Shown here piece by piece: positions 53,606-63,932 of a stretch of 64,000 nt of DNA. Source of the stretch: Pictodentalium vernedei (taxonomy: Eukaryota; Mollusca; Scaphopoda; Dentaliida; Dentaliidae); contig CM062296.1 of NCBI GenBank assembly GCA_031216915.1, positions 58,154,584-58,218,583 on the forward strand. Reading direction: 5' to 3'. The stretch's first letter is position 1; each line of letters opens with the position of its first letter. Position numbers and translations under genes: made by a program. A model generated the notes under the pieces. The model was given only the letters and a program-made list of their open reading frames with translations. It ran no database searches and was not told the DNA's origin.

Positions 53606-54900
53606 AAAATTTAAAAAAAAAGATAAATATGGCTGTTCGAAACGGTCACGGCCACAGATAAAATATTGCGAAATCTATTTCAACAGGGCATGAAGTTTAT
53701 TGGTAATTTGGAGCATAGCATTTGTAACCATGGAAACTTTTTGGGCGGGACTGGGGGGGGGGGGGGTACCTTATTTCTACTGTCGTCTTGTTCTCAGATC
53801 TGTTAGATACGCAACCATATTACAGTACAACCGCCGTGGATTGGTTGTAATCACGTTTGGGCAGTATATCCACGCATGCGTTTACCAGGTAATAAAATTC
53901 AGCAGCAAACTTTTAATTAATGAAGCACTGGGTTCTACCCAGTGCTTCCTTAATTAAATTTTTAGCTTAACTTGACAAAGTCAAGATAAGCTATTTCCAT
54001 CACGCGTGCAGAAATCTGTGAGTCTGTTTACATTTTCTTTAGCACAGCTACACCCTCAAAGTTCTTGTCCGTTCATATCGAAAGAGATTTCTTATGCAGG
54101 TTCAAAGTCATGTCTAGATGAGAACATCCCCTTTTGGTAACGATCGGTCGACCAAGACACGTACTCGAGCCTGAAACACAAAAACCTTTAGTACAGTCTA
54201 CACGTCATATTTATGGCGGGATTTCATTGTAACTTGGTAGGAGGACTCTGTAAAGGTCTAAAAAGAATGTCCCCTTTTGGTCATGGTCGGTCAGCTGTGG
54301 TGGCTGCGAAGGCCCAAAACCCCCAAACCTGCCATTTTTTATGAAGGAATTGTATTGTAACATCGTAGGATGACTCTGTATAATGTCTAGATGAGAACGT
54401 CCTATTTTGGTTGGGTTCAGTCAACTTTGATGACCGCAGGAGTACGTTACATAGATCCTTTTAGCACTGTCTGCAGCTTGATTTTTGAAGGGATTCCATT
54501 ACAAATTTGTAGGATGATTGGTTGTAATCGATGCATGCATTTTGTCAGACGCCGGGCCCCTGTAAGGCCTGGGTGACGGGGGGTTATTTAATCCCGCTGA
54601 TGAAATTGCGGGAAAATTAGACCAACGTGGAGGGCCGCCCTTCAAATAGCGATATCTTTGCCACGGGCGTCGCCAGCAAACAGCAATCTTGCACATTTAA
54701 ACCTTTAGTGAACGCGAATATTTACATACTTTTTAAGCGTGGTGCCTCTAAACCTTAGAAGGGGGAACCCCTCCTCTTTAGGCTGGCTTTGCTCTGACAC
54801 ATTTACTAGGTAAAGAAAATCATCATCAGCAAAATTTTAATTAATGAAGCCCCGGGTTGTACCCGGTGCTTCATTGATAAAGATTTATGATGATTATTCC
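53606..54900. other. Intronic sequence; two short hairpins
   Basis: A G13 run is near 53750. The hairpin TTAATTAATGAAGCACTGGG / CCCAGTGCTTCCTTAATTAA lies at 53915-53957, and a related one (ATTAATGAAGCCCCGGGTTG/ACCCGGTGCTTCATTGAT) lies at 54838-54885. They look like the ends or cores of one small foldback family about 0.9 kb apart. No gene is seen. Confidence 0.5.
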
Positions 54901-54902
54901 TA

Positions 54903-55163
54903 TACAGTACGTGGAGAGTGGATTGTAACTAAATCACCCGCGGAGTGGAGTTATCACCCAAGCTATAACTTTCAAATTTTGTACATATCGACAAAAAACA
55001 CAATCAATGTTTCAGCCAATGGACCTCCGGGTTTAACCCGGAGGTCCATTGGCTGAAACTTTGCTTGTGTTGGTAATGCTTTGCAACAAATTTGCTATTA
55101 TTGCTTGGGTGGAATCACCACTCTGTGAGTGTTTTAGTGACAATACACTCTCCACGTACTATA
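54903..55163. mobile_element. MITE of the GTACGTGGAGAGTG family, copy 2
   Basis: TIR AGTACGTGGAGAGTGGATTG on the left and CAATACACTCTCCACGTACT on the right. The central hairpin CCAATGGACCTCCGGGTTTA / CCGGAGGTCCATTGG is perfect except the loop. Flanks TATA/TATA suggest a TA target. Confidence 0.82.
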
Positions 55164-55177
55164 ATTAGTCTTTGGAA

Positions 55178-55716
55178 TAGGGCTGTCACGATTTTTTAAA
55201 TCTAGGAATCGATTAATCGTCGCAAATAATCGACGATTAATCGTACCTAAATGACACCCCCCCCTCTCCCTTTTTTTGAAGTCGATAAAAATGAAGTTCA
55301 AGTCAGCTGACCTATCTCAAGGAAACAACGAAGACGATCCTTTTTTGGTGCATTCAAAGCTTTGATGTTCTGAACTTTTGAACTGTCAGTGTAATAATCA
55401 AGACCGGTCGGCAGTTGCAAAGTTCGCAACTGCCGACCAGGTCTTGATTATTACACTGACGGTTCAAAAGTTCAGAACATCAAAGCTTTGATGAATGTAC
55501 CTGGAAGACTATTGCTTCCAACAGCGTCTTGGGGTTTAACATCGATGTTCTTAACTCTTTACCTTTAGAAACAATAGTTTTTTCATCAAATTTTCTTTTA
55601 ATTATTAAACGTCTAAAACGGGATACAATTTACCGATTATTCGACAACGAAAAATACTAATCGATTTCGCCGTGACCGATCAACAGTCGATTAATCGATT
55701 AATCGTGACAGCCCTA
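55178..55716. mobile_element. hAT-like 539-bp non-autonomous element
   Basis: TAGGGCTGTCACGA...TCGTGACAGCCCTA with the 8-bp target duplication CTTTGGAA (55170-55177 and 55717-55724). Subterminal AATCGATTAATCG words and a central palindrome (AAGACC.GTCGGCAGTTGC around 55420) are present. It is distinct from, but terminally related to, the 833-bp pair. Its end is only 75 bp from the GPCR exon 1 splice donor. Confidence 0.92.
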
Positions 55717-55790
55717 CTTTGGAATCTAATATTACTGTGACCAGTCCACGATGTCCAGACTGTATGAAGTACACCCGAACTTATACTCAC

Positions 55791-56094
55791 CTAGTTCTCT
55801 CTCAAGGTACTTATTGTGGATATGTCCAGTCGTATAGAGTGGAAACGTCACACCTAAACTCAAGTCAGAAGACGCTAGGCCAACAATGAAAAAATTGATT
55901 GGTTTTCTCAGATAATCGTGTCTCATAAATGTAGTTATTACTAACAAGTTTCCAGGAATGTTAACACAAGTTATCAATCCAAAGCCAATGTAATAATAAA
56001 TGAGTGTTCCCAAAGTATACTTCTGAAGTGGTGTTGGTGCTGCTTCTGTCGTCTCCACAACAGCAGTCGAAAATGAATGGTTCACGTCTGACAT
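55791..56094 (-). CDS. Class A GPCR, exon 1 (N-terminus, TM1-TM2)
   Basis: The first coding exon, ATG 56094 to donor CTAG|GTGAGT at 55790. It encodes a short Ser/Thr-rich N-terminus with an N-glycosylation sequon (MSDVNHSF). TM1 (LGTLIYYYIGFGLITCVNIP) is followed by the GNLLVITTF motif (Asn 1.50), loop 1 MRHDYLRKPINFF and TM2 (FIVGLASSDLSLGVTFPLY) with LAxxD (Asp 2.50), and then HIHNKYLEREL. It ends in phase 1, matching exon 2. The frame is open upstream to another ATG at 56205. I prefer 56094 since the sequon follows at once and 33 extra hydrophobic/Cys residues would be unusual, but either is possible. Confidence 0.87.
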
Positions 56095-56399
56095 CGTTAA
56101 AATTTTAGATTGAAAGTCAGGTAGGACTTGTTTACAATCCACCCAATTTATCCAGTTATATTTAGGACATTCTAGCAACATTACGCTGTAAAAACATTTT
56201 ATCATCTTTCAGTTTCTGTTTTATTTCATTTGGGACCATTGTGATAAAACAAAAACTTCCGCTCGGCACTTACGATTATGATCCACAAGTTGGGATTAGT
56301 TTCATTCAATGGTCGATCGTCACTTGGATTTTACTACCCGGAAGTTTTTTTTTTTTTTATCAACGAACAGCCCCCACTTGACTCAAATAAAGTAGAGTT

Positions 56400-56403
56400 A
56401 TAT

Positions 56404-56434
<31 letters not shown>

Positions 56435-56776
56435 TTGGTGTTTAAGGTCACATATTTCTGCAGAATGGCTAATCAATACCGCGACAGTTTTACGGGTGGA
56501 GGAAGCTGGCGTACGCGGAGAGAACCACCGAGCAACGGCGAGCAACTGTCAGCTCCCCAACATACCAACTCCACACAAGCAGGGTTTGCATTGGTTGGAG
56601 ACTGGTGCACCATCGACGTGCAGTACGCCTTAGCACACAACGCCACCGTGCCCCACGTGGGCAATGGGGTGAAGTGTCTTGCCCAAGGACACAACGCAGT
56701 TGCCGCAGGTAGGATTCGAACTGAGGACCTCTCGGCTTGCAGCCTGCACCTCTACCTACTGATCCACAGCGCCCCC
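56400..56776 (-). mobile_element. Complete tRNA-headed SINE upstream of the GPCR
   Basis: The (AAAT)n tail is at the left and the head at the right (complement of GGGGGCGCTGTGGATCAGTA with B-box GGTTCGAATCCTA). The target duplication AATAAAGTAGAGTT lies at 56386-56399 and 56777-56790. It lies about 300 bp 5' of the GPCR start codon, near where a promoter would be. Confidence 0.93.
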
Positions 56777-56799
56777 AATAAAGTAGAGTTGCTTTAAAA

Positions 56800-57850
56800 C
56801 GAAAGATCCTTGATTCTCCAAAACACATCCAAGACTCATCAAAATTATTAGTTCGTTCAGAGACCCGTAACTATCGTCGAGGTGGGGATGAAGTTGGGGA
56901 GGTGCTCGATTATGATATTAATCTGTCCGACGGTTTTTATGTCAACATTTCGAAGCTTCTTGCCTCGCTATTCTGATGAGGATTTTACAATCGCCCTATG
57001 GTTAGCCATTTCCAGGGGCGCCAGAAGCATACGTGTACGAGGGGAAGCGGGCAGGGGTATAAAAGGGACACTCAACTTTTTTCAATGATTCATTCTCGAA
57101 CTAAAGCTAAAATACATCCCAAATCCACTCTGGGAGCTTTCAAAATTCAATGGGAGTGCAGAGGGAGTTTGGAAGGAGGAGGTGTCCCCCTCCTGATGAG
57201 AGGAGCGCCACTTCTCAAACTCGCCCAATATCAGGCATTCGGCCTTCAAGACATGCACGCCCTTTTCCCGGGGTCTGACCCATCCGCTCTGAAGTGCTTC
57301 CGGCGCCCCTGCTTGTAATCATACACATTTTTACCAGACCGGATTTCATACTTTAACATACGTCTAACACATTGCCATACAAAAGGAGAATATGTAATAC
57401 CCGATTTGGGCTGTAGTGGGCCAAGCATGGCCAGTGTGGAGTATAGGCACTGTACGGTACGCGTTAATTCAATAAAATGTGCGTTCGACTGCTAGATGTA
57501 TATTTTACATATTACAAAAAGGATCTTACTATTATCCTTACTGAGGGCAACATCAGCATACAAGGAAAAGTGGGGGTAGGGTGTCAAAAACGATACTACT
57601 CTCTGGGCATGATTAAAGACCGCGAGTTTACAACGTATCAGCAATTGTAATGTTGCACTCATTTTTTTTTTCCTGTGTCCATATCCAAACCAACAGGGAG
57701 TATTTCGATTCAGTTGTCAAAAGTTAGCTCAAGTATCTATATTTTTCTTCCAGGTGTTCTGTGGATATATATATATATTGTTTTATGGCTGTATAGATGT
57801 GATTTTTAATAAAATATAGTTATATTAGTGTTTTGTTTAGTTTCTTTATC
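56800..57850. other. Upstream flank, no gene recognised
   Basis: A TATAAAAG word occurs at 57056-57063 on the plus strand but no convincing ORF follows (56998-57318 has no recognisable domain). A (TA)n run is at 57765-57780 just before the LINE. Confidence 0.4.
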
Positions 57851-57959
57851 GGATTTCAGTGGCGTGTTCCCTATCTTCGCGCGGGTCATTTTCGGTGTTT
57901 TGTTTGTTTTGTTTACGAGTTAGACCGCTTTTTTAAAATTCAAGCTTCTCATTCTAATT

Positions 57960-59314
57960 TTGGCTATGGATGGTAAGTGTTTCGTGACGCGAGAAGTTCA
58001 GACCAGCAGGGCAGAGACTGTTAGTATAGGTGTCCAGGTGGGGAGAGTGGTTGAGGCCAGCACAGGGGATGCTACTGCTAGTGAGTTACCAACGGACGGT
58101 CAGCGGTCGGATGTGTGTAGGCACTGCCATATGGTGTGTGTGGATGGGTGTGAGCTGGGGGAGTTGGGGATGTGTCCCATCTGCGTAGAGCTAATGCAGC
58201 TGTTAGAGGCATATGTAAAGTTGGAGGAAGAGGTGCAGGTGGTGAGGGGGAAACTGGGGAGGACAGGAAAGTCTGGTGTTACCCCAGTTATGGTTGCATT
58301 CGATGGGGGATGGAAGGTGGTGTGTAGTAGGAAGCGGACTTTTGACGTGGATAGTGGTTTTTGGGGAATTGGAATGTGCGTCGGGTTGAGGGTAGAGGAG
58401 AAGTAGGGGCTAGAGTGTCAAATTCCCAGGCTAGTAGTGTGAGTCGGGGGGCGAAAAGGCGTATTCTTATAGAATCGGATAGTGAGGGAGATAGCGATGA
58501 CCATGTGGAATCTGTCAGGGCAGGAGTCAGAGGGAAGGTTAGGAAGGTGGTAAACGAGGACAAGGTGGCTTGTAGTGGGAGTGGGCAGAAGGTGGGGTGC
58601 AGTGTCCAAAATAGATTCAGTGCGTTAGGTAATTTCGAGAATTCTGAGGAGCAGGTTGGGTCTGAAGAGGTGGAGGTGGAGGTAGGCATGGGGGTTAGTG
58701 TGGCGAAGTGCAAGATTGCGAGCCGGCCCAGTGGGGACAGAGGTGGTAACAGGGGTAGTAGGGGTAGTAGGACGAGAAAGAGGACAGGAAAGGACAGGAA
58801 GAGGCAGTTGGTGGTTGCAGGGAGTAGTATAGTGCGGGGGTTGGATAGGGTGGTGTGTGGGCCCGACAGTGTCAACAGGACCAATTTGTGCTTTCCGGGG
58901 GCTAGGGTGGAGGACCTAAGGGACAGAGTGGATGGATTAGTTAAGGGGTCAGGCCCAGACCCAGTGGTTGTTGTACACGTGGGGACCAACAACATCAGGG
59001 AGAGAAAATCAGTTCAGCTTATTGAGACTTACAAGGACTTAATAACTCAACTGAATGCCAAGAATGCACAGGTAGTGGTTTCGGGGCTTCTCCCAGTACT
59101 AGGTGGTGGGGGCGAGCGTAATTCGCGGATCATTGGGACCAACGAGGAATTGGGGGAGTATTGTAAGGAACTTGGGATACCCTTTGTAGACAATTGTGGA
59201 TCGTTTAGGGGCAGAAATGACCTATATGGAAGGGATGGTCTCCATCTTAGCCCAAGGGGTACAGAGGTTTTAGGAAGAAATATGTTGCAGGTGGTAGAGC
59301 CTTTTTTGGTATAG
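57960..59314 (+). pseudogene. LINE ORF1: zinc-finger plus SGNH esterase protein
   Basis: The first frame (57960-58406) gives a Cys/His cluster CRHCHMVCVDGCELG..CPIC (about residues 58-80), PHD/zinc-finger-like, followed by a short coiled coil (LLEAYVKLEEEVQVVRGKL). A one-base shift near 58355-58370 moves to the second frame (to 59314), which is continuous. It has a basic, Ser-rich linker and then an SGNH/GDSL-esterase domain: block I VVAGSSIVRGLDRVV, FPGARVEDLRDRV, block III VVVVHVGTNNIRE and block V DGLHLSPRGTEVLG with the catalytic Asp/His. In CR1-group elements ORF1p binds RNA and carries this esterase; its role in retrotransposition is not settled. Confidence 0.85.
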
Positions 59315-59466
59315 GGAGGGGGGGGGGGGTCAGTGAAGGGGGGAATAATCAGAGAAAATGTGTCACGAACCATAGGTGTAAAAAATGGGACAAGAGGGAT
59401 AAGGAAAAGGGACCAAAAATCCAAATCAATAGGAATAGCTTCCCAACGAAAGAAAAGGTACACAAA

Positions 59467-62400
59467 GTGGGATATACAAACATACAGGGACTAGATAATA
59501 AAGGGACCAGTAGGCGGAAGCCAATGAACCTTGACACCCTGAAAGTGGGCTATAGCAACATCCAGGGTCTCCACCGGAAAGTAAGTGAAATTGCTACATT
59601 GATTGAGGCAGAGGAGTTTGACGTCATGGGCTTAAGCGAAACGTGGGTAAGACACGAGGAACGGGTAGACCAAGTAAGGGGGTACGTATGGATAGGTGTA
59701 GGGCGAACGGAAGGCCAGAAAAAAGGGGGAGGGGTAGGCATGTACATTAAAGAGGATTTAAAACCATCGCTGATCACAGACCTGGAAAACATCAGCACCC
59801 CGGCTGAGGTATCGAAAGAAATTGGATGAGTAAGGATCAGTCTGAAAAACAAAAGTATTGCCCTTGGGGTTGTGTGTTGTGCGGTAGAGGGAAGCAAACC
59901 CGAATGGAATGATTCGATATACTCAACACTGAGGTCCAATATCACCGAATTACAAAACAAGGGGCTCGGTATAATTCTGATGGGTGACTTTAATGGCCAC
60001 ATAGGTAATGATGAAGAAGGCATAGAGGGTGGGGACAATAAAGTCAACAGGAATGGAAGGAAGCTGTTGAACTTCACAAACGAGCTCGGTCTGAAGATTC
60101 TGAACAGGGACGCGAGGTGTAAGGGGAAATGGACCTGGGAGAGGAACGACAGAAAATCAATAATCGACTACATCCTCACAGATACTAACTAATTTATGGA
60201 GGGAGGTGATAGGGGTAGAAGTGGATGATGAGGGTAAAATGGAGGTGGATAGTGATCACAGCTTGATTACAGTGACGATCAGGGCCAAAACTCTAGTAAA
60301 AAGCAAAGGAAGCTCTAAGGAGATTTGGGAACTCAAAAAAGATGCTGACTGGGCGAAGTTCAATGAAAAACTGAAACCAAAGCTTGCAACCGTACCCAAG
60401 AAGGGCAGTGTCCAGAAGATGGCCGACGTCATAGTTGCGAGTCTGGTGGAGGCAGGAAAGGAAAGTGTAGGAAAGGTCAGGGTGCCAACACGGGAACTTG
60501 GGTACAGAGTGAACGAAGAACTGAAAAGGGCCATAAAGGGAAGAAAAGCTAAATGTGCTGCATACAGGAGAAGTAGAACACTTAAGGGGGCGGAAAGCAA
60601 TGAGGCCACAGTTGCTAAGGAAGAATACCACCAAGCACGAAATAAAGTAAATAAGATTAAAGACGATAATCGGAGAGTACGAAACAGCAGTTTTGTTAGG
60701 ACGATAAGAACGACAGGGGGCTCGAGTTCGAACGTATTTTGGAAATGGGTGAATAAATGTAACAAAGGAAGTAACGCACGGAGTATTAAAGTAGATGGCA
60801 GAGTTACAGCCGAGCAAGATCAAGTCGCATCAGAACTAGTCAAGCACTGGGAAAAGGTAAACGATAAGCGAATGGGCATGGGGAGCCCACCAGAGTGTCC
60901 GAATCAGGTCGAGGAAAACCTATCGAGCTTCGTGTGCAGCGAAATTAAAACGGAGGAGGTGCGAAATTTGATATCAAAATTAAGGGGTGGAAAAGCGGGA
61001 GGAGTGGATGAAATTCCTAACGAGTTTATCAAAAAAGGGGGAGAGGAACTCGTGAAAAGCCTAACTGCCCTATTCAATCTAGCCATAGAAAATCAAGAGG
61101 TCCCAAAGGTGTGGAGAGAAAGTAAAGTGACATTTATTCACAAAAAAGGGGAAAAGACGTTTTGGATAACTATCGAGGGATCTCCGTCAGTAGCAACATT
61201 GGAAAGGTTTTCTGTAAAGTCCTGTATGGGAGACTAGAGGAGAAGGGTTTTTTGGGAGAAATCCAGAATGGCTTCAGGAAGGGAAGGAGAGTTCCTGACC
61301 ATCTTTTCACACTATCCCAAATGATAGAATCCGCGAAAGCAAAAAAGAAAAAGATGTTTATGGCCTTTTTGGATATCAAAAAGGCATACGATAGAGTATG
61401 GAGGGAAGGTATGTGGCGCAAGCTGGAGGCTATGGGCTTAGGAGGAGAGTTTGTTGGAATTATGAAAGCATTATATAAATATGTACAGAGTGAACTTAGC
61501 CTGGGAAACATAACAACGAAACGTGTGCCTATGGAGATAGGTCTAAAACAGGGGTGTATCCTTTCGCCGATCCTGTTTGCATTGTACATCAAAGGTTTAG
61601 GAGATGAACTCCTGCGTAGCGAGGAGGGGGTAACAGGTGGGGACTTGAGGATCCCAGGGCTATTTTTTGCAGACGATATGGTTCTAGTGTCAGAAAGCGA
61701 AGAGGGGCTAACAAAAATGCTGGGAATTGTAGGGAAATATGGGAACAAATGGAGTCTCGAACCTAATGAAAGCAAGAGCAAAATTATACCTGTGGGCCGC
61801 AAAGTGGACCCCACTCGAAGGTGGAGAGTGGGTGAGTTCTGCATTCCGGAAGGGAGCAGCAAACTTCTCAGTGTGGGAGAGACAGGTGATTACGAGTATT
61901 TGGGGGTAAATATAAACATTACAGGAAGAGGCATCTACCGGAACCACACAAATAAATTGATTATGAAGGGGAAGCGAATCCTTAACCAAATGAAACTTAT
62001 AGGGAGAAACAGTTTCAATAAGGTTTTCGTGGGGAAAACCATTTGGGAAATGGTGGGGCTGCCAAGTATAACATACGGTACGGAAGTGGTACCCCTAAAC
62101 CAGACGGCCGTATAGAGCTTGGAAATCCTGCAGAACGATGCAGGCCGATGGATAACGGGGTCGAGTAATGCCGCAGCGCTAGAAGCAATCAGGGGTGAGC
62201 TTGGGTGGATGAGGATCAAGGACAGGATAGACTTGTTGAAGCTCGGTTATCTTAATTATTTGGTAAATCTCCCCGACAGCCGATGGTGTAAAGCAATGTT
62301 CCTGAGAATTTTTAACTCAAATATCAAAACGGGGTGGATGGTCCAAGTGAGGGAGCTAGTAGAGAACTACTCATTGGAGATCTCGGACCTGGACGTTGGG

Positions 62401-62881
62401 GCAAACCAGGGTAAAAAAATCGTCAGAGAAAGGGTCATGGAGGATTGTAAACGTAATTGGCGAGAGGGGGTCGAATCAAAGAGGTCTCTGGGTGGCCTGC
62501 GTGATAAAGAGAAGCCAGGTTTTGAAGAGTACCTTGATGGCACCTTTGGGGGGCTCACTGTTGTTCAAGCTGAGGTCGCGATCCCTGGAGCTGAGTGGAA
62601 AAATTGGGAAAGACGGTGAAAGGGAGTGCCAGATGTGTAACTTGGACATGGTGGAGACCCTGGAACACTTTCTTCTAGAATGCCCAAAGTATTAGCCTAA
62701 AAGAATGAGATTCACTGGGAGTATAATGGGGAAGTGGGATGGGAGAATGAAGGACATGTGGTTAGGGGGAGACTCAAAGGAGAGGGTTAATATGCTAATC
62801 GGAGAGATTGGGAAGAAAGGGACAAGGGATATCATCAAGCAGTTCGTCTCTGAGTGTTGGGAGGAGAGGAGAAGCGTTTGA
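59467..62881 (+). pseudogene. LINE ORF2: APE endonuclease and reverse transcriptase
   Basis: Endonuclease motifs in order: VGYSNIQGL, LSETWV, MGDFNGHIG, SIIDYIL and DSDHSLI. RT motifs: KAGGVDEIPNEF, NYRGISVSSNIGKVFCKVL, MAFLDIKKAYDRVW (motif A), GLKQGCILSPILFALYI (B), LFFADDMVLVSES (C, FADD) and YLGVNI. The C-terminal zinc-knuckle-like region is CQMCNLDMVETLEHFLLEC. Damage: TGA at 59827, frameshift near 60190, frameshift near 61160, TAG at 62113, frameshift near 62620 and TAG near 62693. The start could be ATG 59467 or 59524. The protein nicks target DNA and primes reverse transcription in intact relatives. Confidence 0.93.
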
Positions 62882-62989
62882 ATAGGGAGGCAGTTGGAAG
62901 TACAGGGGTAACCATGGCCTTCTCGTCCGAGAACCGCGACAAATCAGCGTCTGGCCAAAGTGTTATTATTTTATTATTATTAGCACTCA

Positions 62990-63680
62990 AATTATACATA
63001 TATTCTCCGTCGAGATAAACAGGGTGCCATTCACAATGCAGATGACACCTTGTACCACCCCAAGGAACGATAACAAGCTTCAGAAATTCCAGGTCGATTA
63101 TGTAGCTTCTTTGGTAATTATAGACCGGATTCTGCCATTATGCCCGACACACACTCCCCCCCCCCCACCCCCCCCCCCCCCCACCCCCTTTGGCACCGAC
63201 ATGCAGGTTTAGGAAAGTAACGTCGTTTTCGATAATGCACTTTGGGAGTAAGGGTCACGCGCCGCCCACTGTCCAATAACCTCAGGGTAAGAGAGACAGG
63301 TCCCCCCCCCCACCCCTCCTCTTTCCGGCGACATTGGCAATTACAAACGATAATGTCGCGGTAAAGACAGTGGCAGACTACAAGACCTTTACGGCGTGAT
63401 TGCTATTGCTGATTTCTTGAGGCTGTCTCAGTCAGATCTCACCAAACAGGACAATGGTATTTTGCTCTGAGGTCTTTAGACCTTCTAATTATTGTGGTTA
63501 GAGGCTTCGCGGAGATGACCGATGGAGTTTTTGAACCTGGTTTGCCCCGATTGTGGATCAAGACGCGACTCACGAAATTTTCCGACTACATCATTATACG
63601 AAGGTATGCCCTGATGATGTAGAATACTACTCAGTACACGCTAAAAACTAAAGTGTTAAAAACTACACTTGAAGTGCTGT
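62990..63680. other. Flanking sequence without recognised genes
   Basis: Contains C-runs (about 63150-63190, 63302-63312). The ORF at 63024-63212 includes the poly-Pro artefact. No gene recognised. Confidence 0.45.
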
Positions 63681-63686
63681 ATTTAA

Positions 63687-63932
63687 CCCTTTACCTAACT
63701 GAAAAGCAGACGACACTTGCAAAAAAAAATTGTTGAATAACTAATTTTTTTCATTTTTTGTCTCAAAAACATAGGTTATGACCCCTCGTTGGAACGAGCT
63801 CGACGAGCTCGTTCCAACGAGGGGTCATATAACCTATGTTTTTGAGACAAAAAATGAAAAAAATAATGAAAATTAATTGGCGATTTTTGAGAATAGCGCT
63901 GGCCGGTTTTGGTCGTTACGTTGGGTAAAGGG
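63687..63932. mobile_element. Palindromic piggyBac-like MITE, copy E
   Basis: TTAA at 63683-63686 and 63933-63936. The left terminus is CCCTTTACCTAACTG and the right GGTCGTTACGTTGGGTAAAGGG-like. The core is a perfect palindrome around CTCGTTGGAACGAGCTCGAC and its inverse, extended by AAAACATAGGTTATGACCCC. It is the most symmetrical copy and very similar to copy A. Confidence 0.93.

Larger units (their letters stand above)
1..56205 (-). other. Span of the GPCR gene (4 exons in window, >56 kb)
   Basis: The gene runs from about 56.2 kb leftwards and out of the window. Coding exons are 56094-55791 (304 nt), 37484-37263 (222 nt), 24171-24023 (149 nt) and 162-1. Phases chain as 1, 1, 0, and together they give 279 uninterrupted codons. 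Introns are 55790-37485, 37262-24172 and 24022-163. Each visible junction has a consensus donor (GTGAGT, GTTAGT, GTAAGT) or a pyrimidine-rich acceptor (TTTTTATTGTAG, ATTTTAG, TTTGTTTAG). The introns consist mostly of transposons, including the 14.7-kb virus-like element in intron 3. Confidence 0.8.
57850..62985 (+). mobile_element. Near-full-length CR1/L2-like non-LTR retrotransposon
   Basis: About 5.1 kb with a 5' region from about 57.85 kb (exact start unknown), ORF1 57960-59314, ORF2 59467-62881 and a short 3' UTR ending in a TTATTATTTTATTATTATTA-type tail. The 3' end repeats at 2774-3480. APE endonuclease plus an esterase-bearing ORF1 and a simple-repeat 3' end are the known CR1/L2 pattern. 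Three frameshifts and three nonsense codons make it inactive, but it is otherwise well preserved. Confidence 0.88.

Noticed and set aside
58288-58995. 235-codon minus-strand ORF opposite LINE ORF1
   Set aside because: Pro/Leu/Ser/Thr-rich shadow of the esterase ORF; the sense frame has recognisable catalytic motifs.
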